Shown here one piece after another: positions 42,467 through 48,897 of a stretch of DNA of 48,897 nt. Below the pieces are notes generated by a model that worked only from the letters and a program-made list of their open reading frames with translations, was not told where the DNA came from and did no database searches. Positions within the stretch are counted from its first letter, which is position 1. Every line of letters starts with the position of its first letter. The translations under genes were made by a program, and so were the position numbers. The stretch is from a virus: positions 1 to 48,897 of the IMG/VR virus record IMGVR_UViG_3300020438_006412, one strand, 5' to 3'.

Positions 42467-43225
42467 TTAAAAAAACAACTTATTTAAACTACCACTAGTA
42501 TCATTTTTTATTTCACCATATCTAGCATAATAATTATTTACTTTTTTATAGTGACTCCTCATGACATTAATAACAGATGTAATGTGATTGGTATTAACAT
42601 TTGTCATCTCCCGTATAAGGATATATAATGATTTTTTGTTGAAATTTTCTATTTCATCTTTACGTTTTAATAACTCTATAACTGAAAAAGCTATATCAAC
42701 ATCTCTTTTTTTCTTAAACATCATAGCTATATTACTTTCAAAATATGTTATTAGTTGTTTCATAAAATCATCATAATCATTTTGTATTGGATTAGAAACA
42801 AAATTTTGATATTTAGATGATAATGTTTTGTCAATTTTAACATGTGATTTTAACTTTTTATAATTATTATTATTATGGAGAATTAAATAATTCTTAGCCA
42901 CAATCGAAAAATAACTAAATGCCTTTGAACCTTTTGTATGGTCATACTTATGAATATTCATTACCATAAAGGCTACAACTTCGTGTTTAACATCTTCAAA
43001 CCCATAATCAAAATAAGTAAACTTAAATGTATTGATTATGTTTTCAGCAAGTTTGTCGAATGCATAGTGAATTTCATCAGCATATATTTTATTTCTTTTA
43101 GCTCTTTCTGTTTTTTGATCCAAACCATTATATTCTACGATAGCTTCTTGTACATCCATATCAAAATAAATTCTTGGATTTTTCTTTTTCTTTTTTGGTA
43201 CTGGTGCTTTTATTTCTCTAGCCAT
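42467..43225 (-). CDS. Phage sigma factor, T4 gp55-like (late transcription)
   Basis: A 252-aa protein with a basic N-terminus (PVPKKKKKNPRIYFD) and a sigma-70 region 2-like core: FEDVKHEVVAFMVMNIHKYD (about 76-95), then KGSKAFSYFSIVAKNYLI (98-115), the promoter-melting and -10-recognition helices. The C-terminal half is helical without an evident region 4, as in gp55 and its marine-phage relatives. gp55 directs host RNA polymerase to late promoters together with the sliding clamp. It is the last gene before a strong terminator, and the next unit starts with the conserved 20-bp element. That element is a good candidate for its target (inference). Confidence 0.78.
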   Translation of the reverse strand: MAREIKAPVPKKKKKNPRIYFDMDVQEAIVEYNGLDQKTERAKRNKIYADEIHYAFDKLAENIINTFKFTYFDYGFEDVKHEVVAFMVMNIHKYDHTKGSKAFSYFSIVAKNYLILHNNNNYKKLKSHVKIDKTLSSKYQNFVSNPIQNDYDDFMKQLITYFESNIAMMFKKKRDVDIAFSVIELLKRKDEIENFNKKSLYILIREMTNVNTNHITSVINVMRSHYKKVNNYYARYGEIKNDTSGSLNKLFF

Positions 43226-43487
43226 TTGTTACTTCCTCCACTTCAAATAAGTTGTCTAATATATTTTGTATTTTTTTTATTTCTTCAAAAAAGAAACCTG
43301 TTTCGTCATCAGCTTCATAATGACCTTTAGAGTCAACCTGTTTCATTTTTTTAGCTGAGTAATCTATTATATTTTGTATTCTATTTAGATATACTTCAAA
43401 CTGATTTATTCTTTTTAATGAGAAATACAACAATGTAGATGATACTACACTAATTAAAAAAAATATTACTGATATTGTTATCCACAT
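43218..43487 (-). CDS. Small membrane-anchored protein (89 aa)
   Basis: An N-terminal hydrophobic helix (residues 1-23, ITISVIFFLISVVSSTLLYF) is followed by a polar, coiled-coil-like domain (INQFEVYLNRIQNIIDYSAK, then FFEEIKKIQNILDNLFEVEE). No Cys for lipidation is present, so this is a signal anchor with the rest probably cytoplasmic. AGGAGATGTT precedes the ATG. It overlaps the sigma gene by eight bases and follows the HD protein by eight. Function unknown; a spanin or lysis role is not supported by any motif. Confidence 0.68.
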   Translation of the reverse strand: MWITISVIFFLISVVSSTLLYFSLKRINQFEVYLNRIQNIIDYSAKKMKQVDSKGHYEADDETGFFFEEIKKIQNILDNLFEVEEVTNG

Positions 43488-43495
43488 AACATCTC

Positions 43496-44221
43496 CTATT
43501 TATTAAATAATTCATCAAATTTGGATTTCATATTTTTAATATCTTTATCTGACACTTGTTTACCATTAACTACTTCTACCAAATTTTCTTCTTCACCTTG
43601 CATCCAAGTTTGTTTTTCACATATTGTAGATAACCAATCACCGAAGTGAATGATAGAACCCAAACAATGTCTTGAATCTACATAAGATCTAAAATAAGTT
43701 TCAGCTGCCGGGTCAAATAACCCATCAGCACATAATATAGCTTTGTAAACATGTGGATTAACATCAACATGATACTTAGCCAATATCCATAAAGCTCTAT
43801 CGTGAACTGTCATATAATCTAAATCTTTATTGTGAGTATACCACTCATTTAATTTCTTCCTTCTCCAATCATCTGTTTGGTATTTATAATAAGGTTGTGT
43901 TCCATCACCGAGTTTACCCAAGTCGTGAAACATAGCTGCTAATACAACATCAGCATCTGAATGTATTGGTTTAACTCCATTATGTTCATATTGTTTCTTA
44001 ATCATAAGTGAGTTTTTAATCACATGTAAAATGTGGTCAAGATAACCACCTTTAAAACAATTGTGATAATTTGGACGACCTGATGCAGGTGCTGTTTTAT
44101 ATTCATCTTCAAAGTCACTATGTAACTTTAAGATATTTTCTTTTTGTTCACCTTCAAAATGTTTGTCAATGATTGACATTAATTCTGTCCAGTTATTGTC
44201 CATTTGTTCTTGATTTATCAT
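43496..44221 (-). CDS. HD-domain phosphohydrolase-like protein (241 aa)
   Basis: Contains the metal-binding HD pattern: His in GGYLDHILHV (residue 63), the HD pair in LAAMFHDLGKLGDG (99-100), and later His and Asp residues in AKYHVDVNPHVYKAILCADG. HD proteins hydrolyse nucleotides, cyclic dinucleotides or alarmones, but the substrate cannot be read here. It overlaps the upstream DruA-like gene by four bases (ATGA), so it is translated with the Mom/DruA cassette. It might clear a nucleotide signal or adjust the dNTP pool; both are speculative. Confidence 0.78.
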   Translation of the reverse strand: MINQEQMDNNWTELMSIIDKHFEGEQKENILKLHSDFEDEYKTAPASGRPNYHNCFKGGYLDHILHVIKNSLMIKKQYEHNGVKPIHSDADVVLAAMFHDLGKLGDGTQPYYKYQTDDWRRKKLNEWYTHNKDLDYMTVHDRALWILAKYHVDVNPHVYKAILCADGLFDPAAETYFRSYVDSRHCLGSIIHFGDWLSTICEKQTWMQGEEENLVEVVNGKQVSDKDIKNMKSKFDELFNK

Positions 44222-45300
44222 CTTCCTACTTCTCCTAAATAATTTGTTTTTGCTTCTTCATAGGATAACCCAAATAACTTATCCCAAAAATGTAATTCTG
44301 ATATTACTTTATTATCGGATTTAAGTTTATTATATCTTTTTTCCGCTTTTGGTTTCCACCAATCATTTATATAGTTACTATAATATACGAAAGATTTTCG
44401 TAAAAGCAAAGAGCTTTTTTTAATTTTTCCACATAAATATTCATTTGTATTCTCATAGAATGAACAAAAGTAAATTCCTCGTTGCATTCCACTAACATAA
44501 TCAGCTGGCTTCATACCACACTCTCTGTATATTTTTGTATCTAAATTAGATCTAACTTTTCGTTTCTCACCAAAGTATTCTTCCCAAACCCTAACCATAT
44601 CTTTTGGTAATTTAATTGGCATTTTACCAGTTGTTTTACCCCTCTTCTTAAATGTCGGCATACTATTGTATTGAGAATGTGTTCCATATAATGATGTTGT
44701 AGTCATACCAACTAATATGTCACCATACTTTTCTTCCCAAGCATTTCTAATAACATCTGAAGTAATTAATAATGCCATAAGTTTACCACCTAAAAAGTTA
44801 TGTCCTAATGGTTGCATTGGAATAATTGCTTGTGCACAAGCAATATTATTTAATCTTTTATTTTTATATCTATCATCTCGTGTCCAACCAATATATTTAT
44901 CTCTACCACCCAAGTCACCAAAGTCTGAAGTTACAGTTAATGCACCAAGATATAGTCCAGTTGCTGTATCTTCTACTAAAAATTTCATATTACGGCCGGG
45001 GTTCGACACATTTTTGAAACTTGAAGTGAAACGAATAAGGTAACGCCAATCATCAAGTTGTTCTTTTGTATCTACAAGAATTACTTTCGGTTTAAGATTA
45101 GATATATCCGTTTCATTCCATACCTTACTTTTTAATGTATTGATTTTAAATTTCTCACCTGAACATGCCTGTATCTCGTGATACTTATCAAAGAATACGG
45201 CCTCAGCTGAAGTTTGATTCTTTTTCATTTCTATAAAATCTATTATCTTTTGTTTTTCAATTTCCAAATCAAACTCTTCCACCTCAAAAAAATTATTCAT
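44218..45300 (-). CDS. DUF4338/DruA-like protein B (360 aa)
   Basis: After an N-terminal acidic part, residues 100-226 match the DUF4338 (Druantia DruA) pattern: NPGRNMKFLVED (100-111), YLGALTV (117-123), GGRDKYIGWTRDDR (131-144), IIPMQPLGHNFLGGKL (159-174) and SLYGTHSQYNSMP (203-215), followed by GKTTGKM. DruA belongs to the Druantia anti-phage system, but phage copies may act on DNA modification; the activity is, to my knowledge, unknown. It is a paralogue of the 388-aa gene at the other end of the cassette. Its ATG shares a base with the stop of the Mom-like gene upstream. The C-terminal third (YYSNYINDWWKPKAEKRYNK) is conserved between the paralogues and ends YLGEVGR. Confidence 0.7.
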   Translation of the reverse strand: MNNFFEVEEFDLEIEKQKIIDFIEMKKNQTSAEAVFFDKYHEIQACSGEKFKINTLKSKVWNETDISNLKPKVILVDTKEQLDDWRYLIRFTSSFKNVSNPGRNMKFLVEDTATGLYLGALTVTSDFGDLGGRDKYIGWTRDDRYKNKRLNNIACAQAIIPMQPLGHNFLGGKLMALLITSDVIRNAWEEKYGDILVGMTTTSLYGTHSQYNSMPTFKKRGKTTGKMPIKLPKDMVRVWEEYFGEKRKVRSNLDTKIYRECGMKPADYVSGMQRGIYFCSFYENTNEYLCGKIKKSSLLLRKSFVYYSNYINDWWKPKAEKRYNKLKSDNKVISELHFWDKLFGLSYEEAKTNYLGEVGR

Positions 45301-46025
45301 TATACTACCACCTTAGTTATTGTTAAATCACCCACCACATCAAGCTTAGGATATGGTTTAACGGGATGTTTTAAATTTTTCATTAATCTCTTCTTGTTTT
45401 TTAATAGATATACATACCGATGTTTCAACGGCTCAACTCTATACCAAAAGGTATGTCCAATTTTCTTCTTCAACTTCTCTATATCGTTTGTCTTATAAGT
45501 GTTAGCCAATGTTCTTCCATGTATCCACTCATCATCAGGCTTCAGTTTAAAACTATAAGTGTCATTAGGTCTTATACTATTACCCTGGTATAACCAGTTC
45601 GTTGCTTGGTATATAGTCCCCGCGTGCCCTTCCTTCGGATCTGCATAAGAGATAAGAGCTTTAATATCTGTATTCTGTTTCAACCATTTAAAAGATTGAG
45701 AGATAAACCAACTCTCAATATTCTTACCATAACCATCGTGGATATATAATCTTACCAACTCATAAACTTCAGTTCTATCTAATAATTCAGATATAGAACC
45801 ACCTGAATGTCTGCCTATAGGATCACCATATATTATAACACCAATTAAATCTTCTTTGTTACCACTAAAGAATTTATGTTGTTTACCTGTATCATGAAAT
45901 AAACCTAATGCAACCGAACACTTTGTCCATAGATGAGAGTAGTGATGTTTAACTACCATCCTCTTGGCTATAGACTTTGTAACCTCTCTTACGATTAATT
46001 TACTGGTATCACAATACTTATCCAT
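45300..46025 (-). CDS. Mom-family putative DNA-modification acyltransferase B (241 aa)
   Basis: Matches Mu Mom-like proteins: HHYSHLW at residues 27-33 (His-Tyr motif), LIGVIIYGDP (60-69), VYELVRLYIHDGYGKNIES (87-105) and SYADPKEGHAGTIYQATNW (126-144). Mom makes N6-carbamoylmethyl-adenine in phage Mu DNA, protecting it from restriction, and has a GNAT-like fold. The residues after 145 are a phage-specific extension with basic character (LKKKIGHTFWYRVEPLKHRY). It is a paralogue of the next Mom-like gene and overlaps it by eight bases. DNA-base modification is the best inference; the exact product is not readable. Confidence 0.8.
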   Translation of the reverse strand: MDKYCDTSKLIVREVTKSIAKRMVVKHHYSHLWTKCSVALGLFHDTGKQHKFFSGNKEDLIGVIIYGDPIGRHSGGSISELLDRTEVYELVRLYIHDGYGKNIESWFISQSFKWLKQNTDIKALISYADPKEGHAGTIYQATNWLYQGNSIRPNDTYSFKLKPDDEWIHGRTLANTYKTNDIEKLKKKIGHTFWYRVEPLKHRYVYLLKNKKRLMKNLKHPVKPYPKLDVVGDLTITKVVV

Positions 46026-46761
46026 TTAACTCCCAATATTTCTTTTCTACTTTAGGTGTCATTTCATCACCATCGTGGTAATGATAATCTACTAATGGAT
46101 GTTTCAATTCTTTAATCAACCTTTTCTTTTCCTTCTTACTACAAAGGAAATATAAGTATCTATGTTTTCTAAACTTAACTTTATATTCCATATCAGGTAT
46201 CTTCTTTAGTACACCATGTAAACTATTCACACCTAACTTCGAACCTATTGCTCTATCAGTTAACCATTCTTCGGTATTGGGATATCTATACATAAATGCA
46301 TCACCTCTACCAATATCAAATCCCTGATACAACCAATTAGATGCTCTATATATAATACCTTTATGATTAGCATTCCTATCAGCATAAGATATAACAACCT
46401 TTGTTTGTGGTGAATCTTTCTTTAACATCTTTAAGGTTTGGGATATACAATAAGATTCTATATTCTTACCATAACCATCTTCAATCCATAATCGTTTTAG
46501 TTCCAATACATCATCATCAGTTAACTCTTCACATATAGATTTAACAACCCTAAAACCGACAGGGTTTCCATATACCACACAACCAATAAGTTTTAAATCA
46601 TCACCATCAAAGAACTTGTGATCACCTGATTTGTAGTAAATGGCGTATATATTAGATGAAGCTGTCCAAGTATTAGCATAATGTTTCTGTGTAACTATAT
46701 TCAGTACAGTTTTCTTATCAGATTTTACTATGGTAATTTTATTTTTATCTACCAATGTCAT
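46018..46761 (-). CDS. Mom-family putative DNA-modification acyltransferase A (247 aa)
   Basis: Second Mom-like protein, with the same motifs as its neighbour: QKHYANTW (25-32), LIGCVVYGNPVG, VLELKRLWIEDGYGKNIES and SYADRNANHKGIIYRASNW, then a basic tail (MEYKVKFRKHRYLYFLCSKK). Its spacing of motifs equals the B copy, so they arose by duplication, but they are clearly diverged. Two Mom paralogues in one phage suggests different targets or a heteromer (inference). It overlaps the end of the 388-aa DruA-like gene by 17 bases, which implies translational coupling. No Shine-Dalgarno is apparent before its ATG. Confidence 0.8.
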   Translation of the reverse strand: MTLVDKNKITIVKSDKKTVLNIVTQKHYANTWTASSNIYAIYYKSGDHKFFDGDDLKLIGCVVYGNPVGFRVVKSICEELTDDDVLELKRLWIEDGYGKNIESYCISQTLKMLKKDSPQTKVVISYADRNANHKGIIYRASNWLYQGFDIGRGDAFMYRYPNTEEWLTDRAIGSKLGVNSLHGVLKKIPDMEYKVKFRKHRYLYFLCSKKEKKRLIKELKHPLVDYHYHDGDEMTPKVEKKYWELNG

Positions 46762-47911
46762 TTAAATATTTTTTTCTAGCTTCTTCCCAAGTTAATTCAA
46801 ACATATCATTATAAAATAATGTTTCATCTTTTATTCTACCCTGCTCTAACATTTTGGTATATCGTTTAATTGCCTTTTTCTTCCACCATTTATTAATGTA
46901 TTCGTAGTCTTCTACGAACTTTTTCTTCATTACTAGTTCACTATCATCAATTTCATTTCGTAGGTATTCTAACCCATTGTCGTACATATTAGCAAAGAAT
47001 ACACCCCTTTTGAATCCATGTTCATAATCTTTAAGTTTAAGACCCAAGTGTTTAAATACTTTATTAAGAATGTTTTGTTTAGGACCTGTTCCACTAATAG
47101 CTTTATCAAACTCTTCTCTATAATTTTCTTTCAACCAATCACTCCACACTTTATACACCGAATCATCAGGTTTAGTTGCAATCTTACCCATAGATTCTCC
47201 AAGAGTTTTCCAATGTGGGATTCCGTTGTACTGAGAGTGAACGCCGTAAAGAGAAGTTGTAGTAACACCAATTAAAGTTTCGTTATAATTTTCTTTCCAT
47301 TTGTTTCTGATGGTTGATGTTGTTACTAACGCTGATAATAATTTACCACCGAGAAAGTTAAAACCTAAAGGTTGTGTCGGAACAATTGATGTTCCAATAC
47401 AAGTATGATTTAATTTATGGTCAACAAATTTATTATCTCTTGTCCATTTAATATAATCATCTCTAACTTTAATTGAAGTAACATCTGAACCAACTGATAT
47501 AACACCAAGATATTTTCCTGTAACTTTATCTCTAGCAAAAAATCTAATATTTCTTCCTGGATTTGCAGTGAACTCCATCGATGAAACCAGTGTTCTTAAT
47601 AAAGTCCAGGTTTCAGGTGTTTCAGCTAATTCTACAATCGGGTCCAAATTTTCAATTTCTTTAATTGTTTGTTCTTGATTGTAAATGTCAGTTGGTTTCC
47701 ATATGTTATTATAAAGAATTTCAGCTTTACTATAATTTTTAATAAACTTTTGTCTGGTTGTTTCATCTTTATTAAACTCTAACCATTTTTTATAAAGAGT
47801 TTGTTCCTGTACAGACATAGATTTAAGCATATCAAGATTATTAATAAAGTTTTCTTTTTCTTTATCAAAGTTAAATTCTGTTTCTATATCAAAAAAATTA
47901 TCTAATTTCAT
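46745..47911 (-). CDS. DUF4338/DruA-like protein A (388 aa)
   Basis: First gene of the modification cassette. The DUF4338-like core spans about residues 117-243: NPGRNIRFFARD, YLGVISVGSD, VRDDYIKWTRD, IVPTQPLGFNFLGGKL, SLYGVHSQYNGIPHWK and GESMGKI. It is colinear with the 360-aa paralogue over the whole length, including the YINKWWKKKAIKRYTK segment and the YLNDIGR end. No Shine-Dalgarno is seen; the ATG at 47911 follows an AT-rich stretch. The upstream 65 bases carry five GATC sites, four of them as TGATCA palindromes, and may control the cassette. Confidence 0.7.
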   Translation of the reverse strand: MKLDNFFDIETEFNFDKEKENFINNLDMLKSMSVQEQTLYKKWLEFNKDETTRQKFIKNYSKAEILYNNIWKPTDIYNQEQTIKEIENLDPIVELAETPETWTLLRTLVSSMEFTANPGRNIRFFARDKVTGKYLGVISVGSDVTSIKVRDDYIKWTRDNKFVDHKLNHTCIGTSIVPTQPLGFNFLGGKLLSALVTTSTIRNKWKENYNETLIGVTTTSLYGVHSQYNGIPHWKTLGESMGKIATKPDDSVYKVWSDWLKENYREEFDKAISGTGPKQNILNKVFKHLGLKLKDYEHGFKRGVFFANMYDNGLEYLRNEIDDSELVMKKKFVEDYEYINKWWKKKAIKRYTKMLEQGRIKDETLFYNDMFELTWEEARKKYLNDIGR

Positions 47912-47930
47912 AATTTATAACTATAGTTAT

Positions 47931-47975
47931 TGATCAAGACTTGATCAGCTTGATCAATTGATCAACTGTAAGATC
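47931..47975 (-). promoter_or_regulatory. GATC/TGATCA cluster upstream of the Mom/DruA cassette
   Basis: TGATCA palindromes lie at 47931-47936, 47942-47947, 47951-47956 and 47959-47964, with a fifth GATC at 47972-47975. The cluster straddles the stop of the upstream membrane-protein gene and ends 20 bases before the ATG of the cassette. In phage Mu the mom promoter region also carries GATC sites that control it through Dam methylation. A similar role here is inference. Confidence 0.5.
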
Positions 47976-48301
47976 ATTATAACTGTAGCTAGCCCTATTG
48001 TTATTATTGTTTTCGTTGTAACCGGTTCGCCCAAATAAAAGTATGTCATAATTGGAAATGTTATCATACTACAAGCAAACCCTATAAATCTAACCGACCA
48101 TAAACTACCAAATCCTATATAACCAATTTTAGTAGCATACCAAAATAATAAACTTATAGGAATACCTAATAACGACATCAGCCACATTGATGTTGCACCT
48201 TTAGCCCAATCCCAAACAAGTTGAGAATTTAGTTGATACCATATGAGGATATTATTTAGTAAGAATATTCCTATTGTTATAAGAATATATTTGTTTATCA
48301 T
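47954..48301 (-). CDS. Small multipass membrane protein (115 aa), DMT/SMR-like
   Basis: Four hydrophobic segments are visible: ILITIGIFLLNNILIW, SMWLMSLLGIPISLLFWYAT, RFIGFACSMITFPIMTYF and TIITIGLATVIMILQL. The 'YFYLGEPVTTKTIITIGLAT' end resembles the last helices of drug/metabolite or small multidrug transporters, where a Gly-Glu precedes the final helix. Length fits SMR proteins (about 105-120 aa). The substrate is unknown. It overlaps the upstream 81-aa gene by four bases (ATGA), so the two form an early mini-operon. Confidence 0.65.
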   Translation of the reverse strand: MINKYILITIGIFLLNNILIWYQLNSQLVWDWAKGATSMWLMSLLGIPISLLFWYATKIGYIGFGSLWSVRFIGFACSMITFPIMTYFYLGEPVTTKTIITIGLATVIMILQLIN

Positions 48302-48543
48302 TTATTAGATTTCCTTAGATGTCGTTTTTCAGCTTTAGACATTTTATTGGATTTTGTTTTGGAATCCTTATGGGCAAATCCAGCTCCCAATGGGCTTTCG
48401 TGAACTTCTATATCCACATCACGAACTTTTTCTTTCCATACAGATTTAGATACATATCTAAAACCTTCGTGGTATAATTCAGATGCTTTGGCATCAGTAA
48501 CTCTTACCACTTTTGTACCATCCACACTCATCATACATTTCAT
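48298..48543 (-). CDS. Small basic hypothetical protein (81 aa)
   Basis: Starts MKCMMSVDGTKVVRVTDAKA and ends in a Lys/Arg/Ser-rich tail (SKAEKRHLRKSNK). No family is recognised. The tail could bind nucleic acid. An excellent ribosome site (AAGGAGAAGCACAT) precedes the ATG, and an early-type promoter (48615-48586) lies about 43 bases upstream, so it is the first gene of an early transcript. Confidence 0.72.
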   Translation of the reverse strand: MKCMMSVDGTKVVRVTDAKASELYHEGFRYVSKSVWKEKVRDVDIEVHESPLGAGFAHKDSKTKSNKMSKAEKRHLRKSNK

Positions 48544-48585
48544 ATGTGCTTCTCCTTATAAATTGAGCATTAACTAATTACTAAC

Positions 48586-48615
48586 AATATACAACATTTA
48601 TAGTATATAAGTCAA
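48586..48615 (-). promoter_or_regulatory. Early-type promoter P3
   Basis: TTGACT at 48615-48610, an 18-base spacer and TATATT at 48591-48586, with the AAAGC extension and spacer ATAC found in P1 and P2. The predicted leader before the 81-aa gene is about 35 bases and includes its ribosome site. Confidence 0.72.
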
Positions 48616-48623
48616 GCTTTATT

Positions 48624-48896
48624 TTATTTTTTTAATTTGTAATACGTATCATTTACAGGTATTGATAATGATCCATCCGTTGGTGCTTCCATACCCTCTT
48701 CTTGTATCCACATTGATATCGTTTTTTCAGCCGATACTTCATCAATTATATTGAAAGATGGTTTATATCTTTTTAGTAATCTTCTAACTAATGAATGTCT
48801 AACAATATCTTTTTCTTTAAAGGATGCTAAACCTACTCCGTGAACACCAGCGAATCTTTTGATTGCATCTTCTAATCCACTCTTACCATGTTTTAT
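48624..48896 (-). CDS. C-terminal part of a hypothetical protein, 5' end outside the window
   Basis: An open frame enters from the right edge and ends with TAA at 48626-48624, giving 90 residues. It includes HGKSGLEDAIKRFAGVHGVG, VRHSLVRRLLKRYKPSFNII, TISMWIQEEGMEAP and a final NDTYYKLKK. It is basic and helical in the first half. No family is recognised. It ends just upstream of promoter P3, so it belongs to a separate leftward transcript. Confidence 0.7.
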   Translation of the reverse strand: MKHGKSGLEDAIKRFAGVHGVGLASFKEKDIVRHSLVRRLLKRYKPSFNIIDEVSAEKTISMWIQEEGMEAPTDGSLSIPVNDTYYKLKK

Positions 48897-48897
48897 A

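Noticed and set aside
43218-43487. Holin or spanin
   Set aside because: There is one membrane helix and a coiled-coil tail, but no lysis neighbours, no lipobox and no second spanin frame; the gene sits in the sigma-factor operon.
47931-47964. TGATCA cluster as a rho-independent terminator
   Set aside because: The palindromes can pair, but no T-tract follows on the minus strand, and the multiple short palindromes fit a binding-site array better.

Overview
This window is a piece of a low-GC double-stranded DNA phage genome of the contractile-tailed, T4-related kind. All 33 genes I can support read leftward (minus strand), packed with short gaps or start/stop overlaps. Both edges cut genes. Phage identity rests on a T4-style core: Mre11/SbcD-like gp47, a DnaG/gp61-type primase, a RuvC-like resolvase, a gp55-like sigma factor, gp25, a gp6-like baseplate wedge and a gp5-like hub/spike protein. 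No tRNA, rRNA, CRISPR array or insertion sequence was recognised, and no stretch over 300 bases lacks a gene.

Layout in transcription order (right to left). 48.9-47.9 kb: a truncated gene, then an early-type promoter driving a small basic protein and a small membrane protein. 47.9-44.2 kb: a symmetric four-gene cassette, DruA/DUF4338-like, Mom-like, Mom-like, DruA/DUF4338-like, with a cluster of GATC sites just upstream. 44.2-42.5 kb: HD-domain protein, one-pass membrane protein and sigma factor, closed by a clear terminator. 42.4-10.2 kb: the baseplate and tail module, with gp5-like, gp25 and gp6-like genes followed by very large adhesin or fibre-like proteins (667, 708, 3104, 1291 and 1837 aa) and smaller virion proteins. 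10.2-3.3 kb: a RuvC-like nuclease and a 2135-aa Cys-rich repeat protein. 3.2-0 kb: a replication and nucleotide operon (primase, Mom/DruA-like protein, nucleotidyltransferase, 46-aa protein, phosphomannomutase-like HAD protein, gp47) behind two tandem early-type promoters.

The tail proteins carry modules normally seen on secreted bacterial proteins: 'GCTD..A.NYD..A..DDGSC.Y' Cys repeats, 'CG.C.GG' repeats, type I dockerins, lamin-tail domains, LamG folds and an N-formylglutamate-amidohydrolase-like enzyme domain. From general knowledge these Cys repeats and the 'NVLDVV.LVN' dockerins are typical of marine Bacteroidota and Candidatus Marinimicrobia (SAR406). I therefore infer a marine phage of an FCB-group host. 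No host gene is present to prove it.

The likeliest undescribed system is the DruA/Mom cassette. Five proteins in the window (four in the cassette, one in the replication operon) share variants of a 'G..Y.A.NW...G' signature, suggesting a multi-gene DNA-modification or anti-restriction module. The second is dockerin-type calcium-binding repeats in virion proteins, including one inserted into the gp6-like baseplate protein. The window also shows two promoter families: a TTGACT-18-TATATT early class (three copies) and a 20-bp AT-rich element before three tail-region transcription units.
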